The notes beneath the pieces were generated by a model, which was given only the letters and a program-made list of their open reading frames with translations, had not been told where the DNA came from and made no database searches. DNA of 64,000 nt, from positions 51,926-115,925 of the forward strand of contig CATLJY010000890.1 of NCBI GenBank assembly GCA_949987705.1. Reading direction: 5' to 3'. Positions 17,562 to 26,200 of the stretch are shown here, in pieces (position 1 is the first letter of the stretch; each line of letters begins with the position of its first letter). Source of the stretch: Thereva unica. Its lineage: Eukaryota > Arthropoda > Insecta > Diptera > Therevidae. A program made the translations under genes and the position numbers.

Positions 17562-18412
17562 AGACGTACCAGGCAGGTCAACCAGATAGATCAGCCAGAC
17601 AGACCAGCCAGACAGACAGACAGACCGACCAGCCAGACAGACCAGCCAGACAGACCAGCCAACCAGCCAGACAGACCAGCCAACCAGCCAGACAGATCAG
17701 CCAGACAGACCAGCCAACCAGCCAGACAGACCAGCCAACCAGCCAGACAGACCAGCCAGACAGACCAGCCAACCAGCCAGACAGACCAGCCAACCAGCCA
17801 GATAGACCAACCAACCAGCCAGACAGACCAGCCAGACAGACCAGCCAACCAGCCAGACAGACCAGCCAACCAGCCAGACAGACCAGCCAACCAGCCAGAC
17901 AGACCAGCCAACCAGCCAGACCGACCAGCCAACCAGCCAGACAGACCAGCCAACCAGCCAGACAGACCAGCCAACCAACCAGACAGACCAGCCAGACAGA
18001 CCAGCCAACCAGCCAGACAGACCAGCCAACCAGCCAGACAGACCAGCCAGACAGACCAGCCAGACAGACCAGCCAACCAGCCAGACAGACCAGCCAACCA
18101 GCCAGACAGACCAGCCAGACAGACCAGCCAACCAGCCAGACAGACCAGCCAGACAGACCAGCCAACCAGCCAGACAGACCAGCCAACCAGCCAGACAGAC
18201 CAACCAACCAGCCAGACAGACCAGCCAGACAGACCAGCCAACCAGCCAGACAGACCAGCCAACCAGCCAGACAGACCAGCCAGACAGACCAGCCAACCAG
18301 CCAGACAGACCAGCCAACCAGCCAGACAGACCAGCCAACCAGCCAGACAGACCAGCCAGACAGACCAGCCAACCAGCCAGACAGACCAGCCAGACAGACC
18401 AGCCAGGCAGAG
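17562..18412. repeat. ~850-bp minisatellite of 21-bp and 13-bp units
   Basis: Irregular mixture of GACAGACCAGCCAACCAGCCA (quoted unit is 21 bases: GACAGACCAGCCAACCAGCC plus A) and GACAGACCAGCCA. Nearly pure purine-C sequence on plus, with no T except rare substitutions, hence no stop codons in several frames on both strands; the long reading frames through it are artefacts. It separates two co-directional minus-strand genes and may be unstable in length. Confidence 0.9.
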
Positions 18413-18447
18413 CTGAAAGACCTGGTCAGCTGATTAGGTGGGCTCCT

Positions 18448-19131
18448 TCATAGGCTCATGAATACATCGAAGCCTTTTCGATATCGACCTTTGCCCATGG
18501 GGCTGTCCTTATCAATTACTAAGAATCCATATTTGTCTTTCCAACAGTTTGCACACGCTTTTCTGAACTTTGCGAATTTCATATCACTATTCACATGATC
18601 ATTGTATACATGCTTCAGGTTCAAATCATCTTGTTTGAATATGATCAGAAAGTTTGCATTATCTCGGATTAGATGCTTTGGTATATGAGTATAAGTTTGA
18701 CAGAGGTAAAAGCTGTCAATGTCGTTATGCCTCCCCATACAAAAGTAGGCTCTAATATTATTTTGTTTATCGCAGGCTACATCATCAAAGATGAAAATTG
18801 AGTTTGGCTTTGCTTCCTCCGGTGGTATAACATCGTGGTTGTTAGAAAACGTATAATAGCCCAAACCTGATATGTGAGCTACAACTTCTCCTAAATACTC
18901 GTATTTCGGCTGACTTAGCGACTTTGAGTAAATGTATATATTCTCGAATCTCAGACCGTTAGGATGCTCCAGTAGACTTAGCATAACATTTGTCTTGCCA
19001 CAATTCGACGGTCCAACAATAATACCTCTTATACTGTTTGGTAGCAGCACCCCATGCTTCTTTGATGTACTTGTAATTTCCACATCAGTATTTCTAACTG
19101 GTAGACACGCTTGTTGCTTGATAAACTTCAT
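18448..19131 (-). CDS. ATP: FtsK/HerA-family genome-packaging ATPase
   Basis: Begins at the ATG at 19131 (MKFIKQQACL); the upstream codon in frame at 19140 is GTG. About 227 residues. Walker A GPSNCGKT lies about 40 residues in, a Walker B SIFIFDDV about 70 residues later, and a sensor-like YLCQTYTHIPK follows. This is the A32-like packaging ATPase of Polintons and adenovirus-like elements, which pumps the genome into capsids. The length is normal and the frame intact. It is transcribed divergently from the PLA2-domain gene from a shared ~50-bp promoter, with a leader of only about ten bases. Confidence 0.93.
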   Translation of the reverse strand: MKFIKQQACLPVRNTDVEITSTSKKHGVLLPNSIRGIIVGPSNCGKTNVMLSLLEHPNGLRFENIYIYSKSLSQPKYEYLGEVVAHISGLGYYTFSNNHDVIPPEEAKPNSIFIFDDVACDKQNNIRAYFCMGRHNDIDSFYLCQTYTHIPKHLIRDNANFLIIFKQDDLNLKHVYNDHVNSDMKFAKFRKACANCWKDKYGFLVIDKDSPMGKGRYRKGFDVFMSL

Positions 19132-19140
19132 GTTGCACAC

Positions 19141-19187
19141 TAACCCAATCCCTATAAATACCCGTACTTTTATAGGTTTTAATCAGT
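19141..19187. promoter_or_regulatory. Divergent core promoter, ATPase (-) and PLA2-domain gene (+)
   Basis: Plus: TATAAATA at 19153-19160 and TCAGT at 19183-19187 with its A at 19185, 32 bp apart. Minus: TATAAAAGT at 19174-19166 and TTAGT with its A at 19141, 33 bp apart. The two TATA boxes face each other in an imperfect palindrome (CTATAAA...TTTTATAG). TCAGT is the arthropod initiator consensus. Confidence 0.75.
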
Positions 19188-19206
19188 CTTACAGTAAACC
19201 TATAAA

Positions 19207-20040
19207 ATGATTGACCATAGTAAGAAACGCACCATTCATCGAAGAGCTGCCAAGGGGGGAGGACTGTTAAACACTGTTATAAATAAGTTACCGCTTGAGC
19301 TTCATCTACCGGGATATCAATACTGTGGTCCAGGAACAAAGTTAGCTAAAAGACTAGCCCGCGGTGATCCTGGCATCAACCCACTAGACGCAGCCTGCAA
19401 ACAGCATGATATTGCATATCGAGATCATAAGGACTTAAGCGACCGACATATAGCTGACCGTATTTTAGAAGAAAAAGCCTGGCAACGAGTAACATCTAAA
19501 GACGCTAGCTTTGCAGAACGTGCTAACGCGCTATTAGTAACAAACGCCATGAAAGCTAAAATTAAAGTTGGAATGGGTGTCAAAGCAAAAATTACCTGCT
19601 CGAAGAAGAAGAAGAATACGTTACGTCCATCATTCCGCGAAGCTGTACGTAATGCTAGAAAAGTGTTAAAGCTGAAAAAGCCGAAAGACCTGTTGGAAGC
19701 TACTACAATTGCCCTAAATGCGGCAAAGAATGTTATCAAGGGGAAGAAAAAATCTTACACTACGCCTAGAGTGATACCAGTACCTAAAGTAGGAGGAGTT
19801 TTACCGTTCCTCATTCCACTTTTTGCAGGTCTTTCAGCCGTTGGAGCGCTATCTGGAGGTGCGGCAGGTATAGCTAAAGCTGTAAACGCCGCAAGTGTCG
19901 CACGTCGGGAGCTGCAGGAAGCGAAACGTCATAATGAGACAATGGAAGCTATAGCGCTAGGAAAACCTGGACAAGGATTATTTCTAAAGCCATATAGGAA
20001 AGGACTGGGACTTTTTCTCAACACCCAACCAAAAAACTAA
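19207..20040 (+). CDS. PLA2-domain minor virion protein (VP1/pVI-like)
   Basis: 277 residues. Residues ~30-95 form a parvovirus-VP1-type phospholipase A2 domain: the Ca2+-loop YCGPGT (39-44), then PLDAACKQHDIAYRDH with the catalytic His-Asp pair (about 67-68), and a later conserved Asp. A Lys-rich middle is followed by a hydrophobic, Gly/Ala-rich segment (VGGVLPFLIPLFAGLSAVGA, ~194-215) that could perturb membranes, and a C-terminal GLFLKPYRKGLGLFL motif typical of insect Polintons. Known role of such domains: breaching the endosomal membrane during entry. It starts 22 bp after the TCAGT initiator. Related proteins often continue into the protease; here the stop at 20038-20040 lies in a different frame from the protease region. 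Confidence 0.85.
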   Translation: MIDHSKKRTIHRRAAKGGGLLNTVINKLPLELHLPGYQYCGPGTKLAKRLARGDPGINPLDAACKQHDIAYRDHKDLSDRHIADRILEEKAWQRVTSKDASFAERANALLVTNAMKAKIKVGMGVKAKITCSKKKKNTLRPSFREAVRNARKVLKLKKPKDLLEATTIALNAAKNVIKGKKKSYTTPRVIPVPKVGGVLPFLIPLFAGLSAVGALSGGAAGIAKAVNAASVARRELQEAKRHNETMEAIALGKPGQGLFLKPYRKGLGLFLNTQPKN

Positions 20041-20390
20041 TAAAGTCGCTACCCAAAAGAGCACTCAATGAAAATGATCTGCGTAAATATGCACAGCATA
20101 TAGCCCACTTTAGAGGAGTATTTATGCGCGATCAATTACCTAAAAAACCATGGAGAAATGAGAACGGAATTATAAATCTAGATGTTTCATCTGGACCTGG
20201 AACGCATTGGGTAGCGTATAAGAAGAATGGAGATATCATAAATTACTTTGATAGTTTTGGAAATCTGCAGCCACCTCGGGAAGTTGTAAATTATTTGGGA
20301 GATGCAGTCACATACAACTATACAGCTCATCAAAATTTCAACTCAGTGATTTGCGGACACTTATGCTTAGAATTCTTACATAATGTATAA
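20031..20390 (+). CDS. PRO: Adenovirus-type cysteine protease; start uncertain
   Basis: The protease reading frame is open from before 20001 and shows family-like sequence from about 20031 (KSLPKRALNENDLRKYAQHI, FRGVF), but its first ATG is at 20124. The catalytic residues all lie after that ATG: His in GPGTHWVAY, Asp in YFDSFG, and the nucleophile Cys in ICGHLCLEF, matching adenain (maturation protease) order. Starting at 20124 would drop about 30 conserved residues. The frame is offset from the end of the PLA2 gene, so expression may need a frameshift from that gene or a non-AUG start, or an indel may have separated a fused protein. Ends just before an AATAAA at 20390. Confidence 0.8.
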   Translation, partial: KKLIKSLPKRALNENDLRKYAQHIAHFRGVFMRDQLPKKPWRNENGIINLDVSSGPGTHWVAYKKNGDIINYFDSFGNLQPPREVVNYLGDAVTYNYTAHQNFNSVICGHLCLEFLHNV

Positions 20391-20419
20391 ATAAAGGCCT
20401 TCAAGTGCAAACATAGACA
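20386..20419 (+). promoter_or_regulatory. TATA box for the minor capsid gene
   Basis: TATAAATA at 20386-20393 overlaps the protease stop codon. A CATTT initiator-like site has its A at 20419, 33 bp on. The ATG of the minor capsid gene follows at 20437. The same bases contain AATAAA (20389), a possible poly(A) signal for the upstream gene. Confidence 0.5.
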
Positions 20420-20436
20420 TTTCATAACAAGTAGCC

Positions 20437-21147
20437 ATGTCGATAACACTCTCTCTTACTGGCAATGCATCGGTTCTCACCGCTGAATACTTTCCCCCAT
20501 TGGAATTAGCTGGAGACTACGTTTGCGGATTAATTGACTTTCAAACATACAATTCTATACCGAATATTGATGACAGCAACAACTTAATGCATGTGGGAGA
20601 TGCGTGTATCGAAATACCTGTGGCATCATACGAGATTGATGACATAGCAGCTTCAGTACAGCAAAGCTTAAATAAGAGCAGCAGCAAGGCAACAGTCTTA
20701 ATAAGGGCAAACAATAATACCTTGAAGAGTGAAATAAAAGCTACTGAAGTTATACATTTTGATAAAGAGCGATCTATCGCACCGCTGTTGGGATTTGGAA
20801 AACGTGTTCTGGATGCAAATATATTACATACATCAGATCTACCCGTCAATATTATAAAAGTTAATACTATAAGGGTTGAATGTAACATCATATCAGGCTC
20901 ATATATCAACAATAAACAGGTGCATATGCTGCATGAATTTGCCCCAACCGTGGGGCCAGGCTATAAAATAGTAGAGGTTCCAGCGAATGTGATCTATTTA
21001 CCGGTGAACGTCAAACGTGTTAGTTCGCTCACACTAAAGCTAGTTGATCAGGACGGAGATTTAATAAATTTTCGAGGTGAAACGATAACTATCAGACTAC
21101 ATTTAAAGCCACAGAATGATAGTCTACGGCAGCAACAGCAGCAATAA
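20437..21147 (+). CDS. mCP: Minor capsid (penton, single jelly-roll) protein
   Basis: 236 residues starting MSITLSLTGN, with a beta-rich sequence throughout: LAGDYVCGLIDFQTYNSIPNI, then LLGF, then INNKQVHMLHEFAP, and a final NVIYLPVNVKRVSSLTLKL...DLINFRGETITIRLHL. The order and ending are those of the Polinton minor capsid protein that forms capsid vertices. The tail is LRQQQQQ (cag/caa repeat). Located directly upstream of the major capsid gene as usual. Intact. Confidence 0.88.
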   Translation: MSITLSLTGNASVLTAEYFPPLELAGDYVCGLIDFQTYNSIPNIDDSNNLMHVGDACIEIPVASYEIDDIAASVQQSLNKSSSKATVLIRANNNTLKSEIKATEVIHFDKERSIAPLLGFGKRVLDANILHTSDLPVNIIKVNTIRVECNIISGSYINNKQVHMLHEFAPTVGPGYKIVEVPANVIYLPVNVKRVSSLTLKLVDQDGDLINFRGETITIRLHLKPQNDSLRQQQQQ

Positions 21148-21150
21148 GCA

Positions 21151-21184
21151 TATAAACAGGATGAACTTCACGGAAAACATTAGT
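21151..21184 (+). promoter_or_regulatory. TATA + initiator upstream of the major capsid gene
   Basis: TATAAA at 21151-21156 and TTAGT with its A at 21182. A transcript starting there would skip the small frame's ATG at 21161 and have the major capsid ATG (21271) as its first start codon. Confidence 0.45.
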
Positions 21185-21274
21185 CAACCGACAACCTTGA
21201 AGCGAACAAGACGTCAACTGAGAGCTGATAATATACAATTTCTAAAATCAATAGGACTAAATTTGAAGCAATGA
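21161..21274 (+). CDS. Small basic 37-residue protein overlapping the capsid start
   Basis: Begins at ATG 21161 and ends with TGA at 21272-21274, overlapping the major capsid ATG as ATGA. The C-terminal half, RRQLRADNIQFLKSIGLNL, resembles short basic peptides found at this position in other Polintons, so it may be a real core-type protein. Against this, a TATA/initiator pair would start transcription after its ATG, so it would depend on the minor capsid transcript. Confidence 0.45.
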   Translation: MNFTENISQPTTLKRTRRQLRADNIQFLKSIGLNLKQ

Positions 21275-22488
21275 ACAACATCTTGGATATTACTGAAGGC
21301 CCGAGCCATGACAATAGCATAACAAAAATTGACTACCACACTTACTCATCGTTCACCTCTTCATTTAAAAACAGTGATGAAACCCGCATTCCAGTGCAAT
21401 ACCAAGACCTGTATATCCTCCCAGCTGAAAGTTTCATATACATTGAGGGAACAGTAACTAAACCTGATGGAACAATATCCAGCACTGCAGAGCTAGTAAA
21501 TAATGCTGTAGCGTTTCTCTTTGAGGAAATTCGCTATGAAATCAATGGTGTGGAAATTGATAGAACTCGAAATCTTGGAATAGCAACAACACTAAAAAAT
21601 TACATATCATTAAACCAAAATGAGAGCCGCATGTTATACAACGCTAGTTGGTCGCCGGATAAATCAATTACATCCCCCCATGGATTCTTCAATTTCTGCA
21701 TCCCTCTAAAAACATTGCTGGGCTTTGCTGAAGATTACAAGAAAATTATCGCCAACGCTAAACATGAACTCATATTAATACGAAGCAGGATGGATGAAGA
21801 TGCGGTCATATCACCGACAGATGATGTAAACATCTCAATTTCGAAACTTCAGTGGCGCATTCCCCATATTAATGTTGCCGATCATGAGAAAATTGCTTTA
21901 TATAAAATCATTGAAAGCGGCCGTGAAATACGAATGCCATTCAGGAGCTGGGACATATACGAGTACCCCACGCTACCAGCAACGACTCATCACACGTGGT
22001 CTGTCAAAACGTCATCGCAGATGGAAAAGCCCCGATATGTCATACTAGCTCTCCAAACAAATCGTAAAAATGATAAAACAAAGGATGTCAGTAAGTTTGA
22101 CCACTGCAAGCTGACAGATGTTAAAGTGCACTTGAATTCGGAATCATACCCATATGATGACCTGAACTTGAAATTTGATGCTCATAAATACGCTCTCCTA
22201 TATGATATGTATATAAAATTCCAAACTTCATACTATGGACGTCAGTTGCAGCCACTACTCTCAAGGGAAGAGTTTATGCGTGATGCTCCGATCGTAGTCA
22301 TTGATTGCTCCCGGCAAAACGAAACCATTAAAACAGGTCCTGTGGATATAAGGTTAGAATTCAAAACATCAGAAAACGTTCCCACTAACACAACAGCATA
22401 CTGTTTATTGCTACATGATCGAATAGTGGAATATACACCTCTAACCAACGAAGTCAGGGGCCGGTTCGTGTATGGCGAACGACGATAA
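21271..22488 (+). CDS. MCP: Major capsid protein (double jelly-roll), 3' end altered by a MITE
   Basis: 405 residues. The start NNILDITEGPSHDNSITKIDYHTYSSF, written here in part as SITKIDYHTYSSF, and blocks such as RIPVQYQDLYILPAESF, LFEEIRYEINGVEIDR, ISKLQWRIPHI, SGREIRMPFRSWDIYEYP and the ending ENVPTNTTAYCLLLHDRIVEY are those of the Polinton double-jelly-roll capsid protein that forms hexon-like trimers. A 250-bp MITE entered the final codons: everything after ~22454 is MITE-derived and replaces only the last few residues. The jelly-roll core is therefore unaffected and the protein could still fold. Confidence 0.93.
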   Translation: MNNILDITEGPSHDNSITKIDYHTYSSFTSSFKNSDETRIPVQYQDLYILPAESFIYIEGTVTKPDGTISSTAELVNNAVAFLFEEIRYEINGVEIDRTRNLGIATTLKNYISLNQNESRMLYNASWSPDKSITSPHGFFNFCIPLKTLLGFAEDYKKIIANAKHELILIRSRMDEDAVISPTDDVNISISKLQWRIPHINVADHEKIALYKIIESGREIRMPFRSWDIYEYPTLPATTHHTWSVKTSSQMEKPRYVILALQTNRKNDKTKDVSKFDHCKLTDVKVHLNSESYPYDDLNLKFDAHKYALLYDMYIKFQTSYYGRQLQPLLSREEFMRDAPIVVIDCSRQNETIKTGPVDIRLEFKTSENVPTNTTAYCLLLHDRIVEYTPLTNEVRGRFVYGERR

Positions 22489-22707
22489 TCGAACGAAAAG
22501 AAATTGAAGTCGAAAAATTTTGTCGACGAAAATTTTAGCGTTCGCATAGGTCGAAAGAAAATTGTTCGTGTCCTAATGCAAAAACTCGATAACCCAAGAG
22601 CTTTCGAGTGCCTTTCGTCGGCTTCAGACGAAAATTTTCAATTTTTTCGACTTACGCGAACCCGAGACGAAAAAAAATTTTCGTTTTCGACATACACGAA
22701 CCGGCCC
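22458..22707. mobile_element. 250-bp MITE in the 3' end of the capsid gene
   Basis: Terminal inverted repeats GGGCCGGTTCGTGTATG...CATACACGAACCGGCCC, with a 3-bp CAG duplication at 22455-22457 and 22708-22710. The interior is rich in TCGA and AAATTTTCG and partly self-complementary. A 3-bp duplication with a GGG start recalls PIF/Harbinger-type MITEs, though CAG is not their usual TWA target. Confidence 0.75.
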
Positions 22708-22724
22708 CAGGAAAATTGCTTGAA

Positions 22725-23197
22725 ATGGATGCCATTATCATCGACATTCAAGGATTCAAATTACAAAACAATCAATTTATTTTCAAAGAACTGGCCATAT
22801 TAAATTGTGAAAATCAAGTGCAGCACTACATATTCCAACCACCATTTGCACATAAACAACTAACTTGATCTGAAAAGAAGCAAATTGAATGGCTCAGACG
22901 CAATCATCATGGATTCAGATGGGGTGATGGATACATTCCCTACCGCACACTATATTCAGTTGGAGATCTGCTGCATGATAAAATAATCTATGTTAAAGGA
23001 GCTAAAAAGAAACAATGGATTCAGGAATTATTTGGAGAGGAGCTAACCATATATGATGTAGAAGAGGAGGGATGCCCCAAACTATCAACAACAACAACAA
23101 CAACAACAAATGGCTTCTTATCCTGCATAATACACGAAGGCCGATGTGCTCTGAAAAATGTTTTTGTAATAAGGGAATTTTTAAATAAAACAAATTT
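22725..23197 (+). pseudogene. Conserved Polinton/arthropod protein, interrupted by one stop
   Basis: ATG at 22725 gives 47 codons, then an in-frame TGA at 22866-22868, after which the same frame stays open with family-like sequence (EWLRRNHHGFRWGDGYIPYR, KIIYVKGAKKKQWI, EEGCPKL, CIIHEGRCALKNVF). The pattern of an N-terminal DIQGF with FKELAI, a central IYVKG..K, and a C-terminal H..CAL.N reminds me of a DEDD-type exonuclease fold, but that is a weak inference. Low-complexity ACA repeats lie at 23088-23109. The frame runs past 23197 into the antisense of PolB without a natural stop, so the original 3' end is unclear. Confidence 0.6.
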
Positions 23198-23260
23198 TTT
23201 TATAAAAAGTTATAATTATTCTTTTATTCATACTATTTACATATTGCACTTGTGTGAGTT

Positions 23261-26200
23261 TTATTCTACATCCATGTCTTCTTGCTGCTGCTGCTGCTGC
23301 ACTGAAAAATGTCCCCATGGTAGAGTGTCGATCCCGTTGTCCATAATGCAGCGTTTATCATCCTGTGGGTTTAAAGCGATCTTTGCTTGGTTTAAAGTGT
23401 ACACTTTATGACTATATGAACGAATGCTTTTTTGCTCAGCTATCTTGCTTTTTGAATTTTGCAAACATTCAATATAGTCGCTAATCTGCAAAGTTTTCGC
23501 CACAACGTTCTTCTTTACCCCTTTTGCTTTCTTCACTTCATCAACACCATCTATTTCAAGGGAGTACATTTTAGACCTTAAGCCTACAAACAATGTCATT
23601 ATTCGGCCATTTAATTCATCTTTCATCAATCCAGGAACTTTTTTATTTGCTTGCGGCATATTAAACTGGTTGGTCATAGGATAATCACTAGTATCAAATT
23701 TATCTATGTTTTTCTTCATAATATTGTATATGTCAACATTTTTTATTTCATATACTAATGAATCCGTATCCATGTACATTATTTTGCATTTATCAGCATC
23801 CAACTCTTTTAGCATAAAGTCATAATGGAATTCGTACAGTGCTATTTTAGAAATATCGAGAATCGCCATACCAATGTATAATGGTTTATCGAATTTAACT
23901 ACCAGCTTTCGTAATTCAACTGCTACTAAATTTTCATTGAAAATTGCGCGACTATGGAAATTCGGTGCTGCAATGAGGTTTCTAGCGCCATACCGCCCCT
24001 CCCACTTTGTACATAGTTTTATATTTGAATATTTTCGCACATTTTCCATAGTTTTTCCGAAAACAGCATTAATTATTTTCTTATATTGGTTCTTCTCGTA
24101 GGCATTTTTGGCTTGTTTCCTTTTATCTGTATTTAAGTCCACATATGGTTTAAGCCATGGTGATTGATCGAACTGCAGAATGCGGCGAATTTTCTTGAGT
24201 ATTAGTCCATGTGATAAACATTGTTTTAGGTTGCGGTAATGTATAACATATTTTTCTTTGGTGTGTAAAGTGGTTAAAAGTTTGCCTTGTTTTGATCCTG
24301 GTGGTGCTGAATGAGTGGGGCAAAATGGAAAATCTTTATGCAAATTATGCAGCTCCTGCGGGTATTCAAGATCTACCTCCAACATATAGCCGATCGGTGA
24401 ATTATCATCAACACTCATAACATCAACATTATCAATCCATTTAAAGTTTCCGGTTGGAAGTGATTGCGACATGGCCCATCCATATAAATTATTCACGTCA
24501 TAGTACATCAGATATTTAGTTTCTTCATCCGGTTTAAAGTTTTTCATATATTTATTATTGGCTTCACTATATCTGCAGCAGCATTGGCTAATTCCACCTC
24601 GGCAAGATTTTTCAATAAATAAAAGAATGTCAACATCCATAATCCTTTCTAGGCGCACTCCCGTGTAATACAGCATCGCTGCCCATGTATATCCAGGCAG
24701 TGTGAAGACGTGTGCAGGGTCAAGTTTGTAAGTCCCCAGTCCCATAGCTCTAAAATTTGTAAAAATATCCGCCAGCAGAAGAACATCTGTTTTTAAATAC
24801 AAATCTGAATACTCCCCCAGGCTTTTTATGTTAAATTTTTCCCACACTTTTTGCGCATGTTCATAATCTTTTTCAGTTATCGGCTCATCAATCATTTTAT
24901 TATAAAAATGCTCCTTGCTAGGTAAACTATTACATTCCAACTTGTCCCAGCCATCGATGAAGTCATATGGGAAAACTCCTTTGCGCGTGAGAAGGTTGAA
25001 GCTTTCATCATCCAGGTGTTGCCATTGAGCTTTTGTAATTATTAATTTTTCCTTAGGCAGCAATCCGGCTAATTTATCCAAAGATTCATCCATAAATCTA
25101 TAGGAGTCGATGAATCTCAGCTTGATGGAGCTATTTTCAATGTGTTTGGTAAATGAAATATACCGCTCTTTGTTCAACGGTAAAAGATCCACTCTTCCTG
25201 GTATGGTTAATGCTACATCCTTGATTATGAAATGCGCATCATATCCTGATAAATTGTGGAAAATGACTGGGATGTTGCGACAATCATTATAATTGATGTT
25301 GCAGCTGTTGTGTGCTGGTCCACGATATTTGCCTGTGAGGTGGCAATGATCCCTCACTCTGGTTTCACCAAGCGCAAAGGGTTTCTCGCATATATGGCAG
25401 CATGGTTGGTTTAATTGAATGCACTTTTCCTGCGCTGATAACGGTGCTAGTGGTTTTATATCCTTTATTTGCTCTTCGGCTATATTTGCGATCTCCTGCA
25501 GCTGCAATGTAAACCACTGAAGACACGTTTTTCCACGATTTGATCGGTAAAATGATAAAGAGTCATCGTAGTAGCAGTGAAAATATAATCCAATACTATG
25601 AACTTCATGTTCTTGAATTTTTCTCGTTTTATCACCATTACTACCACCATCGGTAACAGGTATCAATACCGACTCCAAATCTGCATATACTGTAAATGGT
25701 ACCGGATTCTTGTAATTATAATTTTTAAAAGTGATAAATTTCTCCTTGTGAAAAGCAACTTTACAGTCATTCACCTTTTCACACTCAGACACATGCGCTG
25801 CGAGCATTTCTTCAGTATTAAAATAAAATAAACATCTATCACAGATATATTTTTTGTGTTCCTTTTTAGACGTCTGCCTGCTCACCAAACGTGATAAGTC
25901 TTTAATCCAGCAGAAATGATAAACAATATCACTATCACCGTCACTATCATCACCATCCTCACTGCAGTCATAATCTGACTTTATCATTAGCAGGTTGATG
26001 TGTTTATCCAATTTCTTCTTCGTTAAGTAAGCTGGAACAGTCGTGTATTCATTTGTCTTTTCCTTTTCCAGTATGAAAACATTAATCGATAATCCATTGT
26101 TTGCTTCAAATATTTTTATTTGACTCAGTGTAACTGGAAGAGTGATACCGCTCAAGTTTAGCACATTGTTGTAGTGCGGGTACTTTGATGTTCTATAAGC

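Noticed and set aside
17397..18416. Long open frames (up to 339 codons) on both strands
   Set aside because: They consist of the 21/13-bp minisatellite, which lacks stop codons in several frames; the composition is repetitive and no domain is present.
22504..22803. Open frames between the capsid gene and the next Polinton gene
   Set aside because: They run through the MITE and have no family resemblance.
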